A program made the position numbers and the translations under genes. Source: Bacteroidota bacterium (GTDB lineage: Bacteria; Bacteroidota; Bacteroidia; Sphingobacteriales; Sphingobacteriaceae). Taken from it: a stretch of 25,405 bases of DNA. Below, piece after piece: positions 7,361 through 14,481 of the stretch. The stretch is taken from positions 1 to 25,405 of the forward strand of contig JABDEQ010000035.1 in NCBI GenBank assembly GCA_013286985.1. The letters run 5' to 3'. Positions within the stretch are counted from its first letter, which is position 1. The number at the start of each line of letters is the position of its first letter. The notes below the pieces were generated by a model. The model ran no database searches, was not told where the DNA came from, and worked only from the letters and a program-made list of their open reading frames with translations.

Positions 7361-8497
7361 TTAGGTGTCCGCATTTTGGCGGATCGTTTTATAATTTAAT
7401 ACTTTTATAATCTGTAAAGATACATCTAAAAATAAAATTTTAGGGTTAGCATTTCGCTCCACATGATAATGGGCTTTTTCGAGCTCATTTATAATAGCCT
7501 GCGACTGATCAACGTTCATCACATTGGTCATTTTTTGTGCCGTTTCCAGCTCCTGTGCAGGTAAATGTACCAGGCTGCCTGCTCCCGACAGGAGCAAACA
7601 ACACTCACGCAGAAAGCTTACGCCGTATCGTAAAAAATTCTTTTGGTTCTCGCGGCCCATCTTTGAAAGCTGATCCACAAAGCCCATTACTTCAATACCC
7701 TTGTTGCCAAAGCATAGCCTTAGCCATTGCACAAAACTGGTATGGTAGCCTTTGGTGTCCTGTTGCAGCATGCCCAGCGCTTCGGTTAAATTGCCGTTGC
7801 TCAGGTAGGCGATTTCAGCTGCCGCATCTTCCGTTTGATTATATTTTTCGATCAAATGATCCTTAATATCGTTATACGTTAGGGCGGGAATTTTGATCAG
7901 CTGCGTGCGCGATAAAATGGTATTTAAAATCTGATCCTGATTTTGCGCCACCAGGATAAACAGTGTATTGGGCTGCGGCTCCTCAATAATTTTGAGCAGC
8001 GCGTTACCCTCTCTGTCCAGGTATTCGGGTAACCAGAGGATTAATATTTTGTAGGCCGATTCAAACGGCTTGAAGCTTAATTTTTTTATAATTTGATGGC
8101 ACTCGGCAATGTTGATATTTGCCTGTTTGTTTTCGGCATCCAGGTAATCGCGCCAGGTATCAAGGTTCAGATAAGGGTTGGTAATAAAAGCCTCGCGCCA
8201 TTGTTCAATAAAGGTAATGGCTGTATCGTCCTTGTGTTTGGCAAAAAAAGGATAAGAAAAATGCAGATCGGGATGCATCAGCTTCTGATACTTTCGGCAT
8301 GATGAACACTCGCCGCAGGAATCATCAGTCTGCTTGTCCTCGCACGACAAGTATTGTGCATAAGCAACAGCAAGCGGCAAACTGCCAGAGCCACCCGGCC
8401 CCAAAAACAATTGCGCATGACTAACACGGTTCTCTGTCACCGAGTTAATCAGCCTTTGCTTTATCGCATCCTGTCCAACTATTTGCTTAAACTGCAT
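7361..8497 (-). CDS. holB: DNA polymerase III delta-prime subunit HolB
   Basis: This 378-residue AAA+ clamp-loader subunit helps load the sliding clamp. The N-terminus has the family start (QFKQIVGQDAIKQRL) and VSHAQLFLGPGG. The P-loop position reads GPGGSGSL (33-40), with Ser in place of the catalytic Lys, so ATP hydrolysis is not expected; this is usual for delta-prime. A zinc module has Cys52, Cys61, Cys64 and Cys67. The ILSRTQLIKI segment corresponds to the SRC motif, with Thr replacing Cys. Length and domain order (AAA+, lid, C-terminal collar) are normal. It is the first gene of the holB-ricT-gldH operon and is divergent from ruvX. A -7 box lies only 5 nt before the ATG. Confidence 0.93.
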   Translation of the reverse strand: MQFKQIVGQDAIKQRLINSVTENRVSHAQLFLGPGGSGSLPLAVAYAQYLSCEDKQTDDSCGECSSCRKYQKLMHPDLHFSYPFFAKHKDDTAITFIEQWREAFITNPYLNLDTWRDYLDAENKQANINIAECHQIIKKLSFKPFESAYKILILWLPEYLDREGNALLKIIEEPQPNTLFILVAQNQDQILNTILSRTQLIKIPALTYNDIKDHLIEKYNQTEDAAAEIAYLSNGNLTEALGMLQQDTKGYHTSFVQWLRLCFGNKGIEVMGFVDQLSKMGRENQKNFLRYGVSFLRECCLLLSGAGSLVHLPAQELETAQKMTNVMNVDQSQAIINELEKAHYHVERNANPKILFLDVSLQIIKVLNYKTIRQNADT

Positions 8498-8502
8498 TGG
8501 TG

Positions 8503-8510
8503 CAAAATAA
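8503..8510 (-). promoter_or_regulatory. Candidate -7 box (TTATTTTG) of the holB operon
   Basis: On the minus strand TTATTTTG matches 5 of 6 fixed positions of TAnnTTTG. It ends 5 nt before the holB ATG at 8497, so the transcript would have almost no leader. The same octamer precedes the GIY-YIG gene and the second TlpA gene. Confidence 0.4.
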
Positions 8511-8519
8511 GGAATAGAT

Positions 8520-8749
8520 TTGAGATCTGAGATGTGGGATATGAGATTTTGGTGTTAGAACAAGTAAAAAGAGCAATTTTTTAAGAAAAACAAAAAAACT
8601 GCTCTTGGGCATAATGATCAGGGGTGGATATTTGCAGGAGCATTGTTTCACCAGTTACATAATTTAACGCACGAATTTGTACCGATAACAACTATCTTTG
8701 ATAATATGAAAATTGCGGTCTCATATCTCACATCTTATATCTCATATCT
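8520..8749. repeat. Mirror-image degenerate heptamer arrays in the holB/ruvX divergent region
   Basis: Two 31-nt arrays face away from each other. On the minus strand 8550-8520 reads ATCTCATATCCCACATCTCA and on; on the plus strand 8719-8749 reads GTCTCATATCTCACATCTTA and on. Aligned 5'-3' they agree at 26 of 31 positions. Each is built from ATCTCAT/ACATCTC-like units of about 7 nt. The ruvX array abuts its start codon, and the holB array ends about 22 nt before its start. Between them AAGAGCA (8569-8575) pairs with TGCTCTT (8600-8606) around an A/T-rich loop. Confidence 0.65.
8693..8700 (+). promoter_or_regulatory. Candidate -7 box (TATCTTTG) of ruvX
   Basis: TATCTTTG matches TAnnTTTG at all six fixed positions, 52 nt before the ruvX ATG. 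It would place the heptamer array (8719-8749) inside the 5' leader. A TTTG at 8676-8679 is present but the 13-nt spacing is shorter than usual for a -33 element. Confidence 0.5.
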
Positions 8750-8752
8750 CGC

Positions 8753-9163
8753 ATGCGAATAATGGCTTTTGATTATGGCACCAAACGCATCGGCATAGCG
8801 GTTACTGATCCGCTAAAGATCATCGCTACCGGTTTGGATACCATACACCCTAATCAAATTATAGATTACCTGAAAAAATACCTGCAAATCGAACAGGTTG
8901 AACGCTTTATAGTGGGCGAACCTAAGCAAATGGATAATACGCCCTCACAATCGGCCATACATGTGCGGGGCTTTGTAAACCTGCTCAACAAAACCTTCCC
9001 GGAGATCCCCATAGAAATGCTCGACGAGCGTTTTACCTCCAAAATGGCATCGGCCACTATAGCGCAAAGCGGCATGAACAAAAAACACCGGCAAAATAAG
9101 GAACTGGTTGATACTATTTCGGCAGTGATACTGCTGCAATCATGGATGCAGGAAAGGTTTTAG
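8753..9163 (+). CDS. ruvX: Putative Holliday junction resolvase RuvX (YqgF)
   Basis: The 136-residue protein is a typical RNase H-fold YqgF/RuvX domain. The N-terminal strand MAFDYGTKRIGIAVTDP has the first catalytic Asp (Asp7). The central strand FIVGEPKQMD and the segment MLDERFTS supply the expected acidic residue, and the C-terminal DTISAVILLQ the last Asp. The family resolves Holliday junction-like structures or matures pre-16S rRNA depending on the organism; which applies here is unknown. A start at the third in-frame codon downstream (ATG at 8762) would shorten the strand before Asp7, so 8753 is preferred. It is divergent from holB, and its leader contains a heptamer repeat array. Confidence 0.92.
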   Translation: MRIMAFDYGTKRIGIAVTDPLKIIATGLDTIHPNQIIDYLKKYLQIEQVERFIVGEPKQMDNTPSQSAIHVRGFVNLLNKTFPEIPIEMLDERFTSKMASATIAQSGMNKKHRQNKELVDTISAVILLQSWMQERF

Positions 9164-9197
9164 GTCAATCCCTTTCGTTCTATGGTGAATGAAAAAA

Positions 9198-9351
9198 TGC
9201 GCCTGCGGCGCAAAATATTGGTAGAACATTGTTATAACGGATTTTTGCGTGCTGTAGGTACGCCACATACCCGTGTATAGGTTTCGTACCGCTGGCACGA
9301 AATGGTTGTTGGTTTTTTTATCTGCTACCGATATTTGACTCCGTCGGAGTC
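9198..9351 (+). repeat. Structured ~150-bp intergenic element, copy 1
   Basis: It opens with a hairpin TGCGCC-TGC-GGCGCA (9198-9212) and closes with GACTCCG-T-CGGAGTC (9337-9351). An outer stem pairs AAATATTGGTAG (9213-9224) with CTACCGATATTT (9325-9336), including one G-T wobble. An inner stem pairs CGTGC and GGTACG (within 9248-9262) with CGTACC and GCACG (within 9285-9299). A small apical stem pairs ATAC with GTAT. Copy 2 is at 17099-17248 on the other strand. It fills much of the 310-nt gap between ruvX and the GH92 gene; the rest of that gap shows only the GH92 promoter. Confidence 0.8.
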
Positions 9352-9442
9352 TTTATTTTGCAGATAACCCCCGCATTGTCAAATCCCCGTTACAGCGCTT
9401 TAACAAAACGGCACAGTATCAGCATAAATACAACAATCCGCT

Positions 9443-9450
9443 TATATTTG
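9443..9450 (+). promoter_or_regulatory. Candidate -7 box (TATATTTG) of the GH92 gene
   Basis: TATATTTG fits TAnnTTTG at all fixed positions and lies 23 nt before the chosen ATG at 9474. No convincing -33 TTTG was seen. Confidence 0.5.
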
Positions 9451-9473
9451 GCATTTATCCATTGCACATCAAA

Positions 9474-11768
9474 ATGAAGAAAATTCTCATTGCTTTTTTT
9501 AGCTGCTCCACCCTCATCGCGGCAGCACAAAATAAAACTACCGAAAAGCTGGTTCCCTATGTAAGACCCATTATTGGCACGCAGCGCATGGGTCACGTTT
9601 TTCCGGGTGCTACCGTTCCTTTTGGTATGGTACAGCTGAGCCCCGAAACGGATACCCCGAGCTATGAACTGAACGGGCATTATAACCCCGATGTTTATAA
9701 ATATTGCGCGGGCTATCAGTATGATGATAAAACTATTGTTGGTTTTAGCCATACACACTTCAGCGGGACAGGCCACTCGGATTTAGGCGATTTTTTGGTG
9801 ATGCCTACTGTTGGCAAACTGATGCTAAATCCGGGCACCGCCGATAAACCCGGCAGCGGCTACCGCTCGGCTTTTTCGCATGCCAATGAAGTAAGCGAAG
9901 CCAATTATTACAAAGTAAAGTTGGATGCATCGGGTATTATTGCCGAAATGACTACCACCACCCGCGTGGGATTTCATCAATATACCTTCCCGAAATCAGA
10001 TAGTGCGCATATCATCCTCGACCTGATGGCCGGTATTTATAATTATCCCGATAAAAACGTATGGACCTATTTAAGAAGGGTGAATGATAGTACCATTGTA
10101 GGTTATCGCTTAACCAATGGCTGGGCGCGTACCCGTGCATTATATTTTGCCATGACCTTTAGCAAGCCATTTATACAAATGGGCTATAAAAACTATAGCA
10201 AGCGCGAAGTATACGGCGGCTTTTGGGGTAAGTTTAACCATGTGCCCAATTTCCCCGAGATTGCCGCCCGCCAGCTAAAGGTTTGGTTTGATTTTAAAAC
10301 ACAGGAAAACGAAAAAATTAAAATAAAAATGGCCATATCGCCGGTTAGTATGGACGGTGCTTTGCTGAACCTGCAAACTGAAGCGCCCGGATGGGATTTT
10401 GACAAAGTAAAGAACGACGGCCAGGCACAATGGGAAACCGAGCTGCATAAAATTGTAATTGAAGGCAGTAAAGACGATAAGGAGAACTTTTATACCTCTA
10501 TGTACCATGCCATGATTAACCCAACCGTTTACATGGATGTGGATGGTAAGTACAAAGGGCTTGATCAAAACATTCACCAGGCTGATGGTTTTACAAACTA
10601 TACAACCTTTAGTTTATGGGATACCCACCGCGCATTGCACCCGCTGTTTAACATTATCGAACCAAAAAGAAATGCCGATATGATACAGAGCATGCTGGCC
10701 CATTTTGACCAAAGTTCGGAGCACATGCTGCCTGTATGGAGTAACTCGGCTAATGAAAACTGGTGCATGAGCGGTTACCATAGCGTAGCTGTTTTGGCCG
10801 ACGCAGTGGTAAAAGGTAATGCCCCTTTTGATGCCAACAAAGCATTGGATGCCGCAGTTACCACCGCCAATCACCGTACTTACGAGAGTATCGGCGATTA
10901 TATTGATATGGGCTACATTCCTGATGAAAAAGATGATAACTCGGTATCGTCAACATTGGAATATGCTTATGACGATTGGGCCATTGCCCAGATGGCTAAA
11001 AAGCTGAACCGTATGGATGTATATGAAACGTTTATAAAACGCTCGCAAAACTGGAAAAATGTGTTCGATCCGCAAAGCGGGTTTATGCATCCTAAAGAAG
11101 CAGATGGCACCTGGCGCAAAACCAAATTTGATCCATTTACTACCATTGGTATGGGCTTTATTGAGGGCAACGCCTGGAACTATACCCTGTATGTACCACA
11201 TGACCCGGCCGGATTAATAAAAGCGATGGGCGGCAACAAACGTTTTGTAACCTATATAGACAGTCTGTTTAGCTACGACCTGCCGGATAAATATTTTGCT
11301 GAAACAGAAGATATTACCAAAGACGGTATCATCGGTAACTATGTACATGGCAACGAGCCATCGCACCATGATGCTTATTTGTACGACTGGACCGACAAAC
11401 CCTGGAAAACACAGGACAAGATCAGGATGATATTAAAGAAAATGTACAAAAACACACCAGACGGGTTAGGCGGAAACGATGATACCGGCCAGATGAGCGC
11501 CTGGTATATTTTTAGTGCCCTGGGCTTTTACCCGGTAGCACCTGCATCAGATCAGTATGCTATTGGCAGTCCGTCGGTTTATCATGCGGTTATCAATATG
11601 GAAAATGGCAAAACGTTTACCATCAACGTAAAAAACCAGAGCGATGAAAATGTTTACGTGCAAAAAATACTGTTAAATGGCAAACCACTTACCGGTTACT
11701 TTTTAAACCATGCCGATATCATAAATGGCGGCGAGCTTACCTATGTAATGGGGCCAAAGCATATTTAG
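9474..11768 (+). CDS. Exported GH92 family alpha-mannosidase
   Basis: The 764-residue enzyme has a signal peptide (MKKILIAFFSCSTLIAAAQ), so ATG 9474 is chosen over an in-frame TTG at 9462. It then has the GH92 sequence set: PIIGTQRMGHVFPGATVPFG (32-51), GFSHTHFSGTGH (90-101), SLWDTHRALHPL (380-391), SANENWCMSGYHS, FIEGNAW (562-568), EPSHHDAYLYDW (628-639) and GGNDDTGQMSAW (666-677). GH92 enzymes are Ca-dependent inverting exo-alpha-mannosidases. The Glu in EGNAW (Glu564) is the expected acid and the Asp residues of the GNDD segment the base. A Glu rather than HLCGN at this site favours ordinary mannosides over mannose-phosphate linkages. Linkage preference cannot be read. It is followed by an intrinsic terminator and faces a GH79-like gene. 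No SusC/SusD pair is adjacent. Confidence 0.93.
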   Translation: MKKILIAFFSCSTLIAAAQNKTTEKLVPYVRPIIGTQRMGHVFPGATVPFGMVQLSPETDTPSYELNGHYNPDVYKYCAGYQYDDKTIVGFSHTHFSGTGHSDLGDFLVMPTVGKLMLNPGTADKPGSGYRSAFSHANEVSEANYYKVKLDASGIIAEMTTTTRVGFHQYTFPKSDSAHIILDLMAGIYNYPDKNVWTYLRRVNDSTIVGYRLTNGWARTRALYFAMTFSKPFIQMGYKNYSKREVYGGFWGKFNHVPNFPEIAARQLKVWFDFKTQENEKIKIKMAISPVSMDGALLNLQTEAPGWDFDKVKNDGQAQWETELHKIVIEGSKDDKENFYTSMYHAMINPTVYMDVDGKYKGLDQNIHQADGFTNYTTFSLWDTHRALHPLFNIIEPKRNADMIQSMLAHFDQSSEHMLPVWSNSANENWCMSGYHSVAVLADAVVKGNAPFDANKALDAAVTTANHRTYESIGDYIDMGYIPDEKDDNSVSSTLEYAYDDWAIAQMAKKLNRMDVYETFIKRSQNWKNVFDPQSGFMHPKEADGTWRKTKFDPFTTIGMGFIEGNAWNYTLYVPHDPAGLIKAMGGNKRFVTYIDSLFSYDLPDKYFAETEDITKDGIIGNYVHGNEPSHHDAYLYDWTDKPWKTQDKIRMILKKMYKNTPDGLGGNDDTGQMSAWYIFSALGFYPVAPASDQYAIGSPSVYHAVINMENGKTFTINVKNQSDENVYVQKILLNGKPLTGYFLNHADIINGGELTYVMGPKHI

Positions 11769-11790
11769 TTGATTAAAAAAACATACTAAT

Positions 11791-11839
11791 AACCTCGTTG
11801 TTTGTTCGATTGAAGAACAAGCAGCGGGTTGTTTTTTTA
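11791..11839 (+). terminator. Intrinsic terminator after the GH92 gene
   Basis: The segment AACCTCGTTGTTTGTTC (11791-11807) pairs with GAACAAGCAGCGGGTT (11815-11830), allowing G-U pairs and one bulge. A T-run of seven follows (about 11832-11838). It lies 22 nt after the GH92 stop. Confidence 0.65.
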
Positions 11840-11846
11840 TCTCCCA

Positions 11847-11956
11847 TGTCATTTCGAACGAGGGTACCGAGGAGAAATCTTTTGCGCCATGCATAACGCG
11901 CTTTGCATAGTCCGTATAGCATATCTTAAAAGATTTCTCGTTACCACTCGATGACA
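11847..11956. repeat. Long palindromic repeat, class I, copy B (degenerate right arm)
   Basis: The left arm reads TGTCATTTCGAACGAGGGTA and continues through CCGAGGAGAAATCTTTTGCG. The inner right arm AAAAGATTTCTCG pairs with it, but the outer right arm is reduced to ACTCGATGACA, having lost most of TTCGAAA. The centre shares GCATAGTCCGTATAGCATAT with copy C at 14265-14389, apart from a few changes. It lies between the convergent GH92 and GH79-like genes. Confidence 0.8.
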
Positions 11957-11982
11957 AGTTGGATGAGATCGCTTAGCTTCTC

Positions 11983-13401
11983 TTACCTAACCAGCACTAC
12001 AGCAGCACTTCCCGCCGGAACATTTACTACAAACGATTTACCGTTAATGGTTTTTTGTTCGGACGATGCCGTGTTAAAGCTACCATCAGCATTTACGGTA
12101 CTGCCGGCAAAAGAGGTTCCTGTAGTTGATGTAACGTCAGGAGCCAGCAAGCGGTAAACTAAAATATTGTTGGCCGTTTTATCAAGCTGTATGGTAAAAG
12201 CAAAACTTTCGGTGTCTTTATTGATGAGCGTTACTGCATAGCTGCCATCGGGATAAATACAGGCATGGGTGGTGCAATTATTAAAATCGCGCGGATTAAA
12301 AATAGTTGCCGGGATAACCTTGCCATTAACCGCGCCATACTTAAATGCCAGCATGGCATAATATTCGGGCCGGGCGCTTACTTCGCCGTTATTCATGGTT
12401 ATAGGTGTATAGGCGAACCGTGCGGGTCCACCATGAAAATTCACGCCCTGCCCATTGTTTTCGGCTACGGTCCACATAAAATCAAGGGCCCAAAGCGCCG
12501 AGGCAAAAGTATCGCTCACACCCGGTTTTCCACCGCCAAAAACGCTGTTACACTCTGATATCCGGTACGGAATGCGATATTTTGCCGAAATATTGGAAAG
12601 CTGTACCAGGTAACTGTCCAACCTCGGATCGGCTGTCAAAATATTTTTGTCGTTGATAGACGGATTAGAAGCTGGCCCGGCTGCATAATAATGACTGTCA
12701 ATTAAATGGATATTAACATGTTCGCTGCCGGTGAATGAACTTACCCAGCCTGGATTAAACGGGGTAACATCGGGTCCGGCAAAATGTACGCCGTTGGTAG
12801 CTTTTTTAACCGCCAAAAAATAGCTGTTCCACTCGGCCAGATAGTTGGCAAAAACATAGTTCGGTGTACGAAGCTTTAGCTTGAAAACATCAGGCTCGTT
12901 GCCCGATTGTAAAACGTACAAATTGCTTTTAAGCGTTTTGTCAATATAGATAGCTTCTTTGGCGGCAGTGTCTGCATTAAATTTGCCCAGGTTAAGGCCA
13001 AAAATAACCGGCCAGCCAATAGCTTTTGAAAAAGCAGCCAAATGATCAATATCAGTAGTAGTAAGGGCGTTCGCCGGGGTTGATGAATTACGTTCGCTAC
13101 CGGTCCACTCCACTTCATCGCTGCTGTCGCCGCCAATTCTTAAAACGCCGGGACCCAGGTTTTTGATGAGCTGGATGAGTATGGTATTGTTTTCGTTTAA
13201 AAAATCGGGGTTTTCACCGAATATGCCGGTTTCATAACTCAGGCCTTCAAAAGCAGGTGAAACAGGATGCCCCGGCATATTGCCGTTTACGTTTACCGTA
13301 ATAGCAACAGCCTTCCCCGGTGGGGGTTTTATCTCCAAATCTCCTTTATTGCAACCTGTTAAGCTGATAGCCAATATGATGGCTAACCATTTTCTGTTCA
13401 T
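11983..13401 (-). CDS. GH79-like glycoside hydrolase lipoprotein (beta-glucuronidase type)
   Basis: Starting at ATG 13401 the protein has 472 residues, with a lipoprotein signal MNRKWLAIILAISLTGC (lipid Cys17). An in-frame ATG at 13431 would add 10 residues (VPHGHRPKQ region) ahead of the signal and is unlikely. The (beta/alpha)8 domain shows FEGLSYETG (51-59), VLRIGGDSSDE (86-96), SGNEPD with the candidate acid/base Glu169, and ISECNS with the candidate nucleophile Glu283. This layout fits clan GH-A family GH79, whose members act on glucuronides. The C-terminal ~110 residues form a beta-domain, also typical. Alternatives are related GH-A families such as GH39 or GH30. A CAACTTTG at 13466-13473 (minus strand) may be its -7 box. 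It is directly downstream of an ECF sigma gene. Confidence 0.78.
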   Translation of the reverse strand: MNRKWLAIILAISLTGCNKGDLEIKPPPGKAVAITVNVNGNMPGHPVSPAFEGLSYETGIFGENPDFLNENNTILIQLIKNLGPGVLRIGGDSSDEVEWTGSERNSSTPANALTTTDIDHLAAFSKAIGWPVIFGLNLGKFNADTAAKEAIYIDKTLKSNLYVLQSGNEPDVFKLKLRTPNYVFANYLAEWNSYFLAVKKATNGVHFAGPDVTPFNPGWVSSFTGSEHVNIHLIDSHYYAAGPASNPSINDKNILTADPRLDSYLVQLSNISAKYRIPYRISECNSVFGGGKPGVSDTFASALWALDFMWTVAENNGQGVNFHGGPARFAYTPITMNNGEVSARPEYYAMLAFKYGAVNGKVIPATIFNPRDFNNCTTHACIYPDGSYAVTLINKDTESFAFTIQLDKTANNILVYRLLAPDVTSTTGTSFAGSTVNADGSFNTASSEQKTINGKSFVVNVPAGSAAVVLVR

Positions 13402-13542
13402 TTGTTTGGGCCGATGACCATGGGGAACCATAGTCTGCTAATTATCAATAATTTAAAACGAGGTGCAAAGTTGCAAAAAAATTAAATCATCTAAGTATTA
13501 GCAAATTGTTAAGTTGTGCTTGTTGACGCACAACGGCCCGGT

Positions 13543-14106
13543 TTAGCTTGCCAGGCAAAGCTCCTGGCTGGTCAATTTGTTTACCATATCTTTTAGCAGC
13601 GTACGTGCGCGGTGCAGCGTAGTGCGCGATAACAATTCGCTCATGCCCAGCCGGCTGCCAATTTCCTGGTGCGAATAACCTTCAATGGCGTACAGGTTAA
13701 ATACAGAGCGATAGGTTTGCGGCAGTTTCTGAATCATTTTTAACAGATCCTTTACCTCCAAACCATGGGCATTGTACCCGTTGCTGAAAGCGCTGCTGCT
13801 TTCAGGAAACTCATCAACCAAAATCATTGGCTTTTGCTTGCGATAGCGGGATATGGCACAGTGAACCATAATTCGGCGTATCCAACCCTCTAAATTTCCT
13901 TCGCCACGGTATTTGTGAGCGTTGTTAAACATTTTTATAAAACCCTCCTGTAAAATATCCTGGGCTTCGTCTTTATCATGGGCGTAGCGCATGCAAACAG
14001 CCAGCATCCTGGGCGCTAAGGTTTTGTATAAAAGCTCCTGTTGTTTCCTATCGTTTTTCAGGCAGCCTTCCCACATTTCGGCTAAACGGGTGTCGTTGGT
14101 AATCAT
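13543..14106 (-). CDS. RNA polymerase ECF-type sigma factor
   Basis: From ATG 14106 the protein has 187 residues. Region 2 (about 28-92) includes MLAVCMRYAHDKDEAQDILQ, then EGFIKMF and GWIRRIMVHCAISRYRK, which are typical. Region 4 (about 125-178) includes LPQTYRSVFNLYAIEGYSHQ, then EIGSRLGMS and HRARTLL. The helix-turn-helix recognition part reads SELLSRTTLHRA, where the family usually has a SEGT-like turn, an uncommon variant. An upstream ATG at 14154 would add 16 unusual residues and is less likely. No anti-sigma gene is adjacent; the next gene on the strand is the GH79-like lipoprotein, 141 nt away. The inverted repeat CAATAT/ATATTG at 14132-14151 lies just upstream and could be a control site. 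Target genes cannot be told. Confidence 0.9.
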   Translation of the reverse strand: MITNDTRLAEMWEGCLKNDRKQQELLYKTLAPRMLAVCMRYAHDKDEAQDILQEGFIKMFNNAHKYRGEGNLEGWIRRIMVHCAISRYRKQKPMILVDEFPESSSAFSNGYNAHGLEVKDLLKMIQKLPQTYRSVFNLYAIEGYSHQEIGSRLGMSELLSRTTLHRARTLLKDMVNKLTSQELCLAS

Positions 14107-14131
14107 GTTGTTGTGTTTTGTAACCCTATGC

Positions 14132-14151
14132 CAATATTGATACCCATATTG
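14132..14151. promoter_or_regulatory. Short inverted repeat upstream of the sigma gene
   Basis: CAATAT (14132-14137) and ATATTG (14146-14151) are separated by 8 nt, 26 nt ahead of the sigma factor ATG at 14106. Size and position fit a dimeric operator, but the arms are short and A/T-rich. If the 14154 start were used, it would be coding. Confidence 0.25.
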
Positions 14152-14264
14152 CAAACAATTGATTTTCAGCCAAATAAATTTTTGAACATCTACGAAACTG
14201 TTCGTTTCCGAACGGTTGGTGATACAAAGGCGAACGGTTTAACACTACAGACCTATCTACATTT

Positions 14265-14389
14265 TGTCATTTCGAACGAGGGTACCGAGGAGAAAACTTT
14301 TGCGCCCAGCAATGACGACGAACAAAGTTCGGTCTGCATAGTCCGCGTAGCATATCGCAAAAGATTTCTCTCTATCGTTCGAAATGACA
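14265..14389. repeat. Long palindromic repeat, class I, copy C
   Basis: This is a 125-bp palindrome. Arms TGTCATTTCGAACGA (14265-14279) and TCGTTCGAAATGACA (14375-14389) are exact complements, and the inner parts GAGAAAACTTTTGCG and CGCAAAAGATTTCTC pair with one mismatch. The left side has GGGTACCGAGGA, as in copy B and inverted in copy A. The centre shares GCATAGTCCG and TAGCATATC with copy B. It occupies much of the 375-nt divergent gap between the sigma gene and the FAD gene. Confidence 0.85.
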
Positions 14390-14443
14390 AGAGGTAGGTG
14401 GCCAACAAACCACCCCCAATTAAAATCCACCATAAAAGTTTCC

Positions 14444-14474
14444 TAACTTTGCCGCATCCGGGATAAAAACCCGG
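14444..14474 (+). promoter_or_regulatory. Candidate promoter and 5'-end hairpin of the FAD-dehydrogenase operon
   Basis: TAACTTTG (14444-14451) matches all fixed positions of TAnnTTTG. Six nt later CCGGG (14458-14462) pairs with CCCGG (14470-14474) around ATAAAAA. The transcript would therefore start with, or very near, a small hairpin, with the ATG at 14482 seven nt beyond it. Confidence 0.45.
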
Positions 14475-14481
14475 CAATAGC

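Noticed and set aside
9390..9776. Minus-strand ORF antisense to the GH92 start
   Set aside because: Shadow of the strong GH92 coding frame; no recognisable motif.
14113..14397. Plus-strand ORF of 94 codons with HFVISNEGTEEKTFA
   Set aside because: Produced by class I palindrome copy C and antisense to the sigma gene leader; no start context or family.
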